64,000 nucleotides of DNA from Streptomyces sp. JB150 (GCF_011193355.1 NZ_CP049780.1:7254938-7318937); one strand, 5' to 3'; counted from the stretch's first letter, positions 7,158 through 17,355 are shown. Program-made: numbers and translations. The notes: generated by a model not told the origin, from the letters alone.

Positions 7158-8914
7158 GCACCGCCGACACCGCGCTGGCGCACCCCGCACCGCCCGCCCG
7201 GGGCGCCCTGCGCGCGCTGCTGCCCGCACTCGCCGGGCACCGCGCCATGATCACCCGCACCTGTGCCGCCGCCCTCGTCGAACAGGGCTCCCTGGTCACC
7301 CTGGTGACCTTCGCGGCCTACACGGTCGGCAGCGCCGTCAGCACCGGCCGCGCCCCCACGGCCGGTACCGTCGCCGTCCTGGCCGCCCTCGTCGTGCTGC
7401 GCGCCCTGATGACCTGGCGGGAGATGGACCTCTCGCACGACCTGGCCTACCGCGTCCTCGCCGAGCTGCGGGTACGGGTCTTCGACGGGCTCGCCCGCAG
7501 CGCCCCCGCCCGGGTGGCGGGCCGCCGCAGCGGCGACCTCGCCGCCACCGCCATGGCCGACGTGGAGGCACTGGAGTTCTTCTACGCCCACACCACGGCC
7601 CAACTCCTCGCCTCGGGGGCGGTGTTCACCGGCGGCGCGATGGTCCTCGCCGCCGTGGAACCGTGGCTGCTGGCCGCCCTGGTCCCGGTCGCCGCGCTGC
7701 TCGCCGCGGCACCCTTCGCCGAGGCCCGCGGCCGCACCGACCGCGGCGCCCGCACCCGCCAGGCCGCCGCCGACCTGTCGGCCGACACCGTGGAAACCGT
7801 CGACGGCCTGCGCGAACTGCTGTCCTTCGGCCGCCTCACCGAGCGCCGCGCCCGCCTCGCCGAGCGCGGCGAGCGCCTGGGGAACGCCCAACGCGCCGAG
7901 GTGACCTGGGACTCCGTGGCCGCCGCCGTACGCGACCTGCTCATCGTCCTCGCCGTCCTCGGCGTCGTGGCCGCCGCCGCCCGGGCCGTGACCGCGGGGC
8001 GGCTGGACGGCGCGTGGGCGCCGGCCGCGATGGCGCTGGCCCTCTCCGTGCTGGGCCCGGTCGCCGAGTCGGCCAGGTCACTGAGCCAGGCCATGGGCCT
8101 GCGCGCCGCCGCGGCCCGCGTGGACGCCGCGACAAAGGCCCCCGCGCTCGCCCCCGAGCCCGCCACGGCCCGCCCCCTGCCCTCCGGCCCGCTCGGCGTC
8201 CGGCTGCACGGCGTCAGCTTCGCCTACGACGACCGTCCGGTGCTGCGCGACCTCGACCTCACCGTCCCGGCCGGGCAGACCCTCGCTCTCGTCGGCGCCT
8301 CCGGCGCCGGCAAGTCCACCTGCGCCCACCTGCTGGCCCGCTTCTGGGACCCGGCCGGCGGCGCCGTCCAGCTCGTCCCGGAGTCCGGCGACCCCGTCGA
8401 CCTGCGCGACCTCGGCGACGCCGACCTGCGCCGCGCCGTCGCCGTCGTCGGCCAGGGCACCCCCCTCTTCCACGGCACCCTCGCCGAGAACCTGCGCCTG
8501 GCCGCGCCCGACGCCGACGACGACCGGCTCGCCGAGGTGGCGGCGCTGTGCGGCGTCGACCGCATCGCCCCCCTCGACACCCCCGTCGGCGAGCGCGGCG
8601 CCACCCTCTCCGGCGGCCAGCGCGCCCGCATCGCCCTGGCCCGCGCCCTGCTCCGCGATCCGCGGGTCCTCGTCCTCGACGAGACCACCGCCCACCTCGA
8701 CAACAGCGGTGACGCCGAACTCGCCGCCGCCCTGGCCCGCACCCGCGCCGACCGCACCACCCTCGTCATCGCCCACCGCCCCGCCACCATCCGCCGGGCC
8801 GACCGCATCGCCGTACTCGAGGACGGACGCATCGTGGAGACGGGCACCTGGCGGGAACTCACCGCCCGCCCCGACGGCGCCCTCACCCGCGTCCTGGCCG
8901 TGACCCCGCGCTGA
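7154..8914 (+). CDS. ABC transporter, fused permease/ATPase, CydC-like half
   Basis: A 586-residue partner of the preceding gene, starting at ATG 7154 in a 4-bp overlap. It has N-terminal membrane segments, Walker A GASGAGKST (~381), LSGGQRARIALARALL (~486) and VLVLDETT (~507). As in many heterodimers the two ATPases differ in detail: DEAT here versus DETT there, placing one Glu in each. It is the last gene of the chain of overlaps; 3' of it lies a repeat-containing gap before an unrelated VOC gene. Confidence 0.9.
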   Translation: MSTADTALAHPAPPARGALRALLPALAGHRAMITRTCAAALVEQGSLVTLVTFAAYTVGSAVSTGRAPTAGTVAVLAALVVLRALMTWREMDLSHDLAYRVLAELRVRVFDGLARSAPARVAGRRSGDLAATAMADVEALEFFYAHTTAQLLASGAVFTGGAMVLAAVEPWLLAALVPVAALLAAAPFAEARGRTDRGARTRQAAADLSADTVETVDGLRELLSFGRLTERRARLAERGERLGNAQRAEVTWDSVAAAVRDLLIVLAVLGVVAAAARAVTAGRLDGAWAPAAMALALSVLGPVAESARSLSQAMGLRAAAARVDAATKAPALAPEPATARPLPSGPLGVRLHGVSFAYDDRPVLRDLDLTVPAGQTLALVGASGAGKSTCAHLLARFWDPAGGAVQLVPESGDPVDLRDLGDADLRRAVAVVGQGTPLFHGTLAENLRLAAPDADDDRLAEVAALCGVDRIAPLDTPVGERGATLSGGQRARIALARALLRDPRVLVLDETTAHLDNSGDAELAAALARTRADRTTLVIAHRPATIRRADRIAVLEDGRIVETGTWRELTARPDGALTRVLAVTPR

Positions 8915-8956
8915 CGCGGAGAGGGCCCGGGGCGGCCACAAGAACATCCCCTGCCC

Positions 8957-9028
8957 GGACGTCCCGTCGAGCGCTGCCCCGGACGTCCCGTCGAGCGCTG
9001 CCCCGGACGTCCCGTCGAACGCGGCCAC
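8957..9028. repeat. Three tandem 24-bp repeats after the RiPP operon
   Basis: Two exact copies of a 24-bp unit starting GGACGTCCCGTCGAGC (8957-8980, 8981-9004) are followed by a diverged third (9005-9028). Each contains the 8-bp palindrome GGACGTCC. They lie in the noncoding gap between the exporter stop and the VOC gene. They could be operators or simply minisatellite expansion; no terminator was clear. Confidence 0.6.
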
Positions 9029-9097
9029 CGCCGGCACCCGGCCCCGCGCCTGTCCTGATCGCGGCGGTCGGGCCGGCGCAGCTTCTACGATCTGCGC

Positions 9098-9835
9098 ATG
9101 GCAACACGACTCGTACAGATCAACATGAAAGCCCAGGACGACACCGCGCTCGGCCGGTTCTGGGCTCAGGCACTCGGGTGGGGTGTCGACAGCGAGGGAC
9201 CCGGCGTCACCAACCTCGAACCCGTGGGCTTCTCCTACCCGGACCCCACGGCCGTCTGCGTCGACATCATCACGCGTCCGGAACCCAAGACGGTCAAGAA
9301 CCGCGTGCACCTTGATCTGGCCACCACCTCGACCGGCCATCAAGCGGAACTGCTCGAGCGTTTGAAGGACCTCGGAGCGACCCTCGCCGACATCGGCCAG
9401 GGCGACGTGCCCTGGAAGGTCATGGCCGACCCCGAGGGCAACGAGTTCTGCGTCCTGGACCCCCGGCCGGTCTACCAGGACACCGGGCCGATCGCCGCCG
9501 TCGTGGTCGACTGCACCGACCCGCGGTTGATGGCCCGGTTCTGGGGCGAGGCGATGGACTGGACGCTGCACGAGGTCACCGACGACCACGCCACCCTGCG
9601 CTCCGCCGCCGGCGTCGGCCCCTACCTGGAGTTCGTCCGCACCCCCGACCCCAAGCGCGTGTGGAACCGCGTCCACCTCGACGTCAGCCCCTACCCCGGC
9701 GACGACATGGCCGCGGAGGCGGCCCGACTGCGCGCGCTGGGCGCGACCGACCCCGGCATCGATCAGTCCGCGATCCACTGGACCGTTCTCGCCGACCCGG
9801 AAGGCAACGAGTTCTGCCTCCTCACCCCCCGCTGA
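9098..9835 (+). CDS. Two-domain VOC (glyoxalase/dioxygenase superfamily) protein
   Basis: A 245-residue protein made of two VOC repeats. Each ends in the same motif, ADPEGNEFC (residues ~109-117 and ~233-241), and each contains an N-R-V-H-L-D strand (KNRVHLDL, WNRVHLDV). The fold binds metal and serves in glyoxalases, dioxygenases and antibiotic-sequestering proteins; the substrate cannot be told. It stands alone, convergent with the next gene and overlapping it by 14 bp. Confidence 0.8.
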   Translation: MATRLVQINMKAQDDTALGRFWAQALGWGVDSEGPGVTNLEPVGFSYPDPTAVCVDIITRPEPKTVKNRVHLDLATTSTGHQAELLERLKDLGATLADIGQGDVPWKVMADPEGNEFCVLDPRPVYQDTGPIAAVVVDCTDPRLMARFWGEAMDWTLHEVTDDHATLRSAAGVGPYLEFVRTPDPKRVWNRVHLDVSPYPGDDMAAEAARLRALGATDPGIDQSAIHWTVLADPEGNEFCLLTPR

Positions 9836-10895
9836 CCGCTTCCGCCCCCGTATCCGGCCCTTGTGAGGGCCAGTCCGCGCCGGCCGTCACCTCGCGCGCG
9901 ATGCGACGCCACCGGTCCGCACCGCCGGGCAGGGGCCACGCCCAGGTCGGCTGTGGGGCGGTGTCCAGGCCGTGCAGGAGGCGGACGAGCCGTGGGCCGG
10001 CGGTGGCGGCGCCGTCCGGGACGGCGGGGCCGTGGACGGCGCGGAGTTCGGCGAAGCGCGCCAGCTCGCCCTCGTAGAACCGCACGGCCTCGTCGACGCG
10101 GGCAACCAGGTCGTCACGCGGCACCGTGCGGTGCAGCTGCAGCAGCGGAGGCTCGACGGATTCGGCGATCGCCGCGGCGAGCCGCGCGTGACCGTCGAGG
10201 ACCAGATGGCAGTCCAGGCCGCTGACCCACCACAACAGGACGGGCGGGAGCGTTCCCTCACGCGCTTGCTTGCGGTACGCCTTGACGCGGCTGTCGCCGG
10301 CACCGGGCATCGGCCGCAGCGGAAGGATCTCCCACGAACCGGAGTGGAGATACCAGTCGATGTATCCGTCCGGATGGCCGTCGACGAGCATCGAGCCCCA
10401 GTACTCGGTGTGCGGAACACGGGGGTGGCGCCAGCGCCGCAGCGGACTCTCGCACCAGAGCAGCCACCGGCCGTCGTGCAACGGGCTGTCCGGCGAGTCG
10501 ACGAGGTACTGCGCGAACCGGTGAGCCCACCGCTGCGGACGGCCCGCCAGAGCGCGCCCCACGTCGGCGCGCAAGGGCGGGACACAGGAGCGGTACTCGT
10601 CGGTGCGCCAGAAGTCCACCCCGTCGAGCTGCTCGTCGACGAGCGCGAGAAGCACCGGCCGGGACAGCCGGGAGATCAGCAGGCGCGGCCCGGCACTGAA
10701 CACACCCAGCCCCGGCCGCGGCCGACCCCGCACGTCCAGCGACAGCCCCACCCACGTGCCGTCGTCCCGCCTGACATCGCCGCGCCGCATCCCGAGAGCG
10801 TAGACGACCACCACGACGAACTCCGACGGCATCCACCCCCGGTCCTCCGGCACGACCCGCGGACCCTCGATCGCCTGGGGCAGGCTGCGGGACAC
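9822..10895 (-). CDS. Hypothetical protein, 357 aa
   Basis: A soluble protein with no signal peptide, rich in Trp/Arg. LLWWVSGLDCHLVLDGHARLAAAI (about residues 222-245, of which I use only the DGHAR portion) resembles the ParB/sulfiredoxin-like DGHHR pocket, but that is not enough for a call. The start at GTG 10895 has no clear Shine-Dalgarno; a later ATG (MPSEFVVVV) is possible. It is divergent from the glutamate-cysteine-ligase-like gene. Function unknown. Confidence 0.55.
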   Translation of the reverse strand: MSRSLPQAIEGPRVVPEDRGWMPSEFVVVVVYALGMRRGDVRRDDGTWVGLSLDVRGRPRPGLGVFSAGPRLLISRLSRPVLLALVDEQLDGVDFWRTDEYRSCVPPLRADVGRALAGRPQRWAHRFAQYLVDSPDSPLHDGRWLLWCESPLRRWRHPRVPHTEYWGSMLVDGHPDGYIDWYLHSGSWEILPLRPMPGAGDSRVKAYRKQAREGTLPPVLLWWVSGLDCHLVLDGHARLAAAIAESVEPPLLQLHRTVPRDDLVARVDEAVRFYEGELARFAELRAVHGPAVPDGAATAGPRLVRLLHGLDTAPQPTWAWPLPGGADRWRRIAREVTAGADWPSQGPDTGAEAVSGG

Positions 10896-11049
10896 GAGGC
10901 CGGAATGTCATGACCATGGGCGCGGGTGGAGTGGACGAGCCACCGTACGCGGGGAGCGGTGGTTGGGGCGCTCGGGGAGTGGGACGCTGAAGGTGGGGAT
11001 CGAAGAGGGGATCCGTGCCAAGGAGACCCGGGAGACCCGGGAGGCCCGT

Positions 11050-12525
<1,476 letters not shown>

Positions 12526-12570
12526 CGATCCGCCGTGCGGCCGCCCCTGCCTGTCTGCCGGCCGCGGATG

Positions 12571-12590
12571 CCGTGACCGGCCGGTCACGG
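12571..12590. terminator. Perfect 20-bp palindrome between convergent genes
   Basis: CCGTGACCGGCCGGTCACGG is fully self-complementary and lies between the stops of the ligase-like gene (+) and the DHFR-like gene (-). The position and symmetry suggest a bidirectional terminator. Confidence 0.55.
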
Positions 12591-12600
12591 GTCGCTTCGG

Positions 12601-13248
12601 TCACTTCCGCCAGAAGAGGTGGTGCGTCACGCCGCTCGGGCTGGGCACCACGTCGAGGTGGAACCGGTCGAGCAGTTCATCGGGGGAGTCCCAGAGCCGA
12701 AGACCGGAGCCGAGTTCCACCGGTGAGACCGCCACATGCATGGTGTCGACGAGGCCGGCGTCGAGGAACTGCCGGATGGTGGTGACGCCACCGCCGAGCC
12801 GGACGTCCTTGCCCTGAGCCGCCTCCCGCGCCTGCTCGAGAACCGACGCCGGATCGCCGGCGACGAAGTGGAACGTGGTGTCGGAGAGCGTGAACGAGGG
12901 ACGCTCGTGGTGGGTCATGACGAACACGGGGGTGTGGAAGGGCGGTTCGTCACCCCACCAGCCGCGCCACTCGTGATCTTCCCAGGGCCCACGCTGGGGC
13001 CCGAACTTGTTGCGGCCCATGATCTCGGCTCCGATGTTGCGCGCGTAGTCCCGGGTCAGGTAGTCGTCGAGTCCTCTGCTGCCCCCGGGGTCGGTGCGCA
13101 TGGGCCAGCTGGCCGTGGCACCGGCCCACGCGAACAGTCTCGCGGGATCGACGTCGTGACCGAAGGGATTCTCGAAGGTCTGGTCCTCGCCGGCGCCGAT
13201 GCCGTCACGCGAGACGTTGAAGTTCTGGACTCTCAGTAGCTGGGCCAC
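12601..13248 (-). CDS. Dihydrofolate reductase-like (RibD C-terminal family) protein
   Basis: A 215-residue protein with the RibD_C/DHFR-like pattern: EIMGRNKFGP (~73-82), PVFVMTHHERP, and GGGVTTIRQFLDAGLVDTM (residues ~151-169), which forms the nucleotide-binding turn and following helix. Family members are NADPH-dependent reductases of varied, mostly unknown, substrates; this is not the housekeeping FolA. It appears monocistronic, convergent with the upstream ligase-like gene. Confidence 0.8.
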   Translation of the reverse strand: MAQLLRVQNFNVSRDGIGAGEDQTFENPFGHDVDPARLFAWAGATASWPMRTDPGGSRGLDDYLTRDYARNIGAEIMGRNKFGPQRGPWEDHEWRGWWGDEPPFHTPVFVMTHHERPSFTLSDTTFHFVAGDPASVLEQAREAAQGKDVRLGGGVTTIRQFLDAGLVDTMHVAVSPVELGSGLRLWDSPDELLDRFHLDVVPSPSGVTHHLFWRK

Positions 13249-13370
13249 CCGCTTGCCTCCTGCGTCGTCGATGGGGCTGGATCCGTGTGATGCGGCCCCA
13301 TGGGGTGCTCATGGTCAGGGTCGGCGATGAAGCCGTCGAGGGAACATGTCCCCGGATGGGGGAGCCCCGC

Positions 13371-14174
13371 TCATGCCTGCGTCTCGGCGGTGAAGAAGTC
13401 GGTCAGGACGGGAGCGAGGAGCTGGGGGTCGATGTCGTGCTGCTGTCCCGGGAAGACGCGCAGGGAGAAGTTGCCTGCCGACGCGGCGAGTTCCCGGGCG
13501 CCGGTGAGCATGTGCGGTGCGCCGGCGTCCCCGCTGCCGACGAGGACGGGGATCGTCACGGACCGCCAGCGGTCGACGGGCAGGGGACGGCCGGACATGG
13601 TGTCGCCCATGACCCGGCCGTCGTAGGGCAGGGTGCGGGCCGTGGCCTCCATGGCGGCCCAGAACGGGGCCTGCCGCATACCGCTGACCGCCTCGGGCGG
13701 CATGCCCACCGCGGCCGTCATGAAGTAGGCCACGGCATCGCCGTACGCGCCCCGCGCTATGAGTTCGTCGAGGTGAGCGACGTAGTCGGCCGGCAGCGGC
13801 GGACGCCCGGCATCGGTGATGAAGGGCGGTTCGTACAGGGCGAGTCGGGTCACGGCGCTGCCCCGGGCGGTGGCCTCCAGTGCCAGTACGGCGCCGGAGG
13901 ACATACCGAAGACCATGGCCTCGCCGCCCGCGTGCTTGATCAGCGCGTCGAGGTCCTCGACCTCGCGCTGGACGTCGTAGGCCGGAGCGTCCCCGCTGTC
14001 ACCCCGCCCACGACGGTCGTAGGTGATCACCGTGAAGCGATCGGCGAGCAGGCCTGCCAGCCCGGCGAAGGCGCCACGGGTCATGAACGCACCGCCGACG
14101 AGCACCACGGCCGGGCCCGCGCCCTGCTGTGCGTAGGCGATGACCGTGCCGTCGGCCGAAAACACCTTTTCCAT
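13371..14174 (-). CDS. Alpha/beta hydrolase, likely controlled by the divergent TetR
   Basis: 267 residues from ATG 14174 (MEKVFSADG), with a purine-rich GAGAAAGGTGAG ahead; a longer frame to 14297 crosses the operators and is unlikely. Oxyanion region VVLVGGAF, nucleophile elbow GMSSGAV (Ser ~103) and C-terminal GQQHDID histidine fit an esterase-like hydrolase. It is divergent from a TetR gene, and both putative operators lie between them, suggesting it detoxifies or processes the inducer. Confidence 0.82.
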   Translation of the reverse strand: MEKVFSADGTVIAYAQQGAGPAVVLVGGAFMTRGAFAGLAGLLADRFTVITYDRRGRGDSGDAPAYDVQREVEDLDALIKHAGGEAMVFGMSSGAVLALEATARGSAVTRLALYEPPFITDAGRPPLPADYVAHLDELIARGAYGDAVAYFMTAAVGMPPEAVSGMRQAPFWAAMEATARTLPYDGRVMGDTMSGRPLPVDRWRSVTIPVLVGSGDAGAPHMLTGARELAASAGNFSLRVFPGQQHDIDPQLLAPVLTDFFTAETQA

Positions 14175-14232
14175 GGGATACCGCTCACCTTTCTCGCAGC
14201 GCACACCGGGACCTGCACCCGTGCCTGATGGG

Positions 14233-14250
14233 ACACGATACGTGCCGTGT
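14233..14250. promoter_or_regulatory. TetR-type operator, copy 1
   Basis: ACACGATACGTGCCGTGT: ACACG/CGTGT arms around an 8-nt centre. It matches a second site 61 bp away at 13 shared core positions plus arms (ACACGnnACGTGnCGTGT). It lies upstream of the hydrolase start. Confidence 0.55.
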
Positions 14251-14293
14251 CGTCTTGCCCGCACACACTGCCCGCAGGAGCGTGTCCGTGTCA

Positions 14294-14311
14294 ACACGCC
14301 ACGTGTCGTGT
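14294..14311. promoter_or_regulatory. TetR-type operator, copy 2
   Basis: ACACGCCACGTGTCGTGT has the same arms and core as copy 1. It sits 22 nt before the TetR GTG start, so binding would block the regulator's own promoter (autoregulation). Confidence 0.55.
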
Positions 14312-14333
14312 CGTCGTGTTAGTCTTGCGCGCT

Positions 14334-14930
14334 GTGACCAAGCCCCCGAACCCACAGCGGCGCAGCCGGAAGAGCCATGACGCGATCCTCGCGGCGGCGC
14401 TCGAACTGTGCGGCGAAGAGGGGTACGGCCGGGTGACGATCGAAGGCATCGCGGCCCGCGCAGGCGTCAGCAAGAAGACGATCTACCGGTGGTGGCCGTC
14501 CAAAGGCGCCGTCGTCCTCGAAGCTCTCCACGAGGCGGCCGACACCACGGCCTCCCACCCCGACACCGGTGACCTCGCCACCGACATGCGCACCCAGCTG
14601 GCCGCCGTCATCGACTACCTCTCCCCACCGTCGCACGCCCCGCTCGCAGGCCTGATCGCCGACGCTCTCGGTGACCCGGAACTCGCCGAACGCGTGCGTG
14701 AGCGTCTGATCCGGCCGCGTATCGAGGAATTCGAGCAGCGTATGCGGCGTGCTCAAGAACAGGGCCAGCTCCACCCGGACGCCGACCTGGACGTCGCCCT
14801 CGATCTGTTCTACGGCCCGCTGTACCACCGCCTGGTCTTCCATCTGGGCCCGCCGGAGCCCGAGTATCTCGGCACCTTGATCGACCACGTCATCCGCGCG
14901 CTCACCCCGGGCGGGAGTGGCGCGACCTGA
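14334..14930 (+). CDS. TetR-family transcriptional repressor
   Basis: 198 residues from GTG 14334, possibly a leaderless or short-leader transcript. The N-terminal helix-turn-helix reads VTIEGIAARAGVSKKTIYRWWPSK (residues ~38-61; recognition helix SKKTIYRWW). The C-terminal half resembles the TetR_C ligand domain common in actinobacterial regulators (LDVALDLFYGPLYHRLVF). Divergent gene order and two matching palindromes indicate it regulates itself and the hydrolase. Confidence 0.88.
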   Translation: MTKPPNPQRRSRKSHDAILAAALELCGEEGYGRVTIEGIAARAGVSKKTIYRWWPSKGAVVLEALHEAADTTASHPDTGDLATDMRTQLAAVIDYLSPPSHAPLAGLIADALGDPELAERVRERLIRPRIEEFEQRMRRAQEQGQLHPDADLDVALDLFYGPLYHRLVFHLGPPEPEYLGTLIDHVIRALTPGGSGAT

Positions 14931-15056
14931 GCGGACGGAAGCAGCCGTCCGCCTCCGTGCTCGGCGGCGGCCACCGCCGCGTCGGCGGCCAGACCCATGG
15001 CGTCGAAGGCCAACGAGTGCGCCCGGCCGGCCCGGGGTGCTTTCCCGGTCGGACCG

Positions 15057-16118
15057 TCAGACGCGCAGCTCCACCGACAGGTGCGCCGACAGCGCGCCGA
15101 GGAAGTCGGGTGCGTCGAAGATCTCGCCGGCGGACGCGACTCCGGTCGTCTTGGTGCGGCCCGTGAGGACCCGGTCGACTGCCTCGACGGCGAGCGGCGC
15201 GGTGACGGCGTAGATGTCCCGCCCCCGGGCCACGGCGCGCCGTTCCCGGCCGCCGGAGCGCACGACGACGTCGACCACGAACGTCTGCGCGGACCGCCCG
15301 CGCTCGTCGGCCTCCGCCGGCGCCGGGGTGTCCGGGGCGGAGACGTCCCTGGCCGCCTCCACCGTCATATGGGTGCGCACGTCGGGGATGGACAGATGGC
15401 TCGGCACGGTGACGACGTCCGCCATGGTGAACTCCCCGACGACGTCCCGGCGGCCCATCGGGTCCGGGAAGGACCACGGCACCGTCGGCAGGTCGTCCCG
15501 GTGGTACTCCAGCCGCCCGTTCCGGTAGCGGACGCGCCGGTCGCCGCGCCGCTGCCGGGAGACCGCGCCCGCGGCCCGCGTCCCGGCGGTGGGATGCCAG
15601 CCGCTCAGCCCGTAGGCGATGTGCGCCTCGTCGGCCGCCGTCCAGTCGCCCATGGCCGCGGTGGTCAGCAGGTCGCCGAGACCGCCGTAGAACGCCATCG
15701 CCGGGACGATCACCGCTCCCGCGGCGCGGGCGCGGTCCGCGAAGTGGGTGAACGTGTCGGCGTTTGCCTCGATCTCGGCCGCGACGTCCACGTACGGGAT
15801 GCTCGCGCGCAGGGCCGCCTCGATCACCGGGGCGGCCGTCGTGGCGAAGGGCCCGGCACAGTTGATCACGGCCGCCGAGCCGGCCAGCGCGCGGTCGAGC
15901 GACTCCGGGTCGTCGACCGACGCGGGACGGACCTCCAGCCCCGGGTGCGACGCGGCCAGCGCCCGCAGCTTGCCGGCGTCACGGCCGGAGAGCACCGGGA
16001 CGAACCCTCGCTCCCGCAGCTCGGCAACGACGAACCGCCCCGTGTGGCCGTACGCCCCGAACACCGCCACCGTCTGCCCCGGCCCCATGTGCCCCTGCGC
16101 CATGTGTTCCGGCTCCAT
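15057..16118 (-). CDS. Saccharopine dehydrogenase-like NAD(P)-binding oxidoreductase
   Basis: 353 residues from ATG 16118, preceded by GGGGAGAC. The Rossmann motif is VAVFGAYGHTGRFVVAEL (~16-33), followed by SGRDAGKL and VINCAGPF, the pattern of the Sacchrp_dh_NADP domain found in trans-acting enoyl reductases and saccharopine dehydrogenase homologues. The middle MAFYGGLGDLL segment fits. The true substrate is not indicated. It is divergent from a GlxA-type regulator, with an inverted repeat in the shared gap. Confidence 0.8.
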   Translation of the reverse strand: MEPEHMAQGHMGPGQTVAVFGAYGHTGRFVVAELRERGFVPVLSGRDAGKLRALAASHPGLEVRPASVDDPESLDRALAGSAAVINCAGPFATTAAPVIEAALRASIPYVDVAAEIEANADTFTHFADRARAAGAVIVPAMAFYGGLGDLLTTAAMGDWTAADEAHIAYGLSGWHPTAGTRAAGAVSRQRRGDRRVRYRNGRLEYHRDDLPTVPWSFPDPMGRRDVVGEFTMADVVTVPSHLSIPDVRTHMTVEAARDVSAPDTPAPAEADERGRSAQTFVVDVVVRSGGRERRAVARGRDIYAVTAPLAVEAVDRVLTGRTKTTGVASAGEIFDAPDFLGALSAHLSVELRV

Positions 16119-16191
16119 GATGTCTCCCCGTTCCGTCGTCCCCGTGCGATCACTCCCGGACATCCTTTCCGCCGCCGGTGATCTCCGCGAG

Positions 16192-16226
16192 TGTCCGGAA
16201 CGACGTGACCCATACAATTCCGGACA
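16192..16226. promoter_or_regulatory. Perfect 9-bp inverted repeat in a divergent promoter
   Basis: TGTCCGGAA (16192-16200) and TTCCGGACA (16218-16226) are exact reverse complements separated by 17 nt; another near-copy (TCCCGGACA, 16155-16163) lies upstream. The right arm ends on the first base of the regulator's start codon. This is the expected place for an AraC-type operator. Confidence 0.5.
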
Positions 16227-17209
16227 TGGACACTGTCGCCCTCGCGGTCACCGACGGGATGCTGCACTTCGAACTGTCGCTGGCGCACGAGGTGTTCGCC
16301 TCGGCTCCCGAGGGCATCACCGGACCCTGGTACGACGTCGCCGTCTGCGGCCCGGACCCGGTGCGCGTCGAGCGGTTCCAGCTGGTGCCGGACCACGGAC
16401 TCGACCGTCTCCCGCTCGCCGGCACGGTGATCGTCCCCGGCTGGGCCGACGTCGACCGGGAACCGCCCGCCGACCTGGTCGACGCGGTGCGCGCCGCCCA
16501 CGACGCGGGCGCGCGGGTGGCCTCCCTGTGCACCGGCGCGTTCGTGCTGGCGGCCGCCGGCCTGCTGGACGGAAGGACCGCGACCACCCACTGGGCCCAC
16601 ACCCGCGCCCTCGCCGAGCGCTACCCCCGGGTGCGCGTCGACCCGGACGTGCTCTACGTCGACAACGGCAGCGTCCTCACCTCCGCCGGCAAGGCGGCCG
16701 CCATGGACCTGTGCCTGCACCTCGTCCGCCTCGACCGCGGCTCGGCCACCGCCAACGCCGTCGCGCGCCGCCTGGTCGTCCCACCGCACCGCGACGGCGG
16801 CCAGGCCCAGTTCGTCACCGCCCCCGTGCCCGCCCCCGGCCGCCACCCGCTCGCCGCCCTGCTCCCCTGGGCGATCGAACGGCTCGACCAGCCGCTGACC
16901 GTCGAGGACCTGGCCCGTCAGGCGGGGATGAGCACACGCCACCTCGGCCGCCACTTCCGCACGGTCACCGGCACCACCCCGCTGCAGTGGCTGCTGACCC
17001 AACGCATCCGGTACGCCCAGGAGTTGCTGGAGACCACCGACGACAGCGTCGAGACCATCGCGGCCGCCACCGGGATGGGCACCGCCACGACCCTGCGCCG
17101 GCACTTCGGCCGCACGGTCGGCGTGCCCCCGGACACCTACCGCCGCACCTTCCGCGCCCGCACTCGCCAGGAATCCGCCGGGCCGGACGGTACGGCCCCC
17201 ACCGGGTGA
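16226..17209 (+). CDS. GlxA-family regulator (DJ-1/PfpI domain plus AraC HTH)
   Basis: 327 residues from ATG 16226. The N-terminal ~185 residues form a DJ-1/PfpI amidotransferase-like domain with the nucleophile-elbow cysteine retained (SLCTGAF, Cys~102). The C-terminal ~100 residues carry two AraC helix-turn-helix units (LTVEDLARQAGMSTRHLGRHF and VETIAAATGMGTATTLRRHF). It probably controls the divergent oxidoreductase through the TGTCCGGAA repeats. Confidence 0.9.
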   Translation: MDTVALAVTDGMLHFELSLAHEVFASAPEGITGPWYDVAVCGPDPVRVERFQLVPDHGLDRLPLAGTVIVPGWADVDREPPADLVDAVRAAHDAGARVASLCTGAFVLAAAGLLDGRTATTHWAHTRALAERYPRVRVDPDVLYVDNGSVLTSAGKAAAMDLCLHLVRLDRGSATANAVARRLVVPPHRDGGQAQFVTAPVPAPGRHPLAALLPWAIERLDQPLTVEDLARQAGMSTRHLGRHFRTVTGTTPLQWLLTQRIRYAQELLETTDDSVETIAAATGMGTATTLRRHFGRTVGVPPDTYRRTFRARTRQESAGPDGTAPTG

Positions 17210-17355
17210 CGCGGACCCACTGACCGCCGCACCCGCCGGGACCCGCGTCGGTGTCCGCACCCCGACACGCGGGCGCCCCGGCCGCACCCGCGACCGGGGC
17301 GCTCGCACCCGCCCGCGTCGGTGACACCCCGTCACTCACCGGCCGGGCCGGGCGA

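Noticed and set aside
8957..9028. CRISPR-like or attachment-site repeats
   Set aside because: Contiguous copies without spacers and no integrase or tRNA gene nearby.
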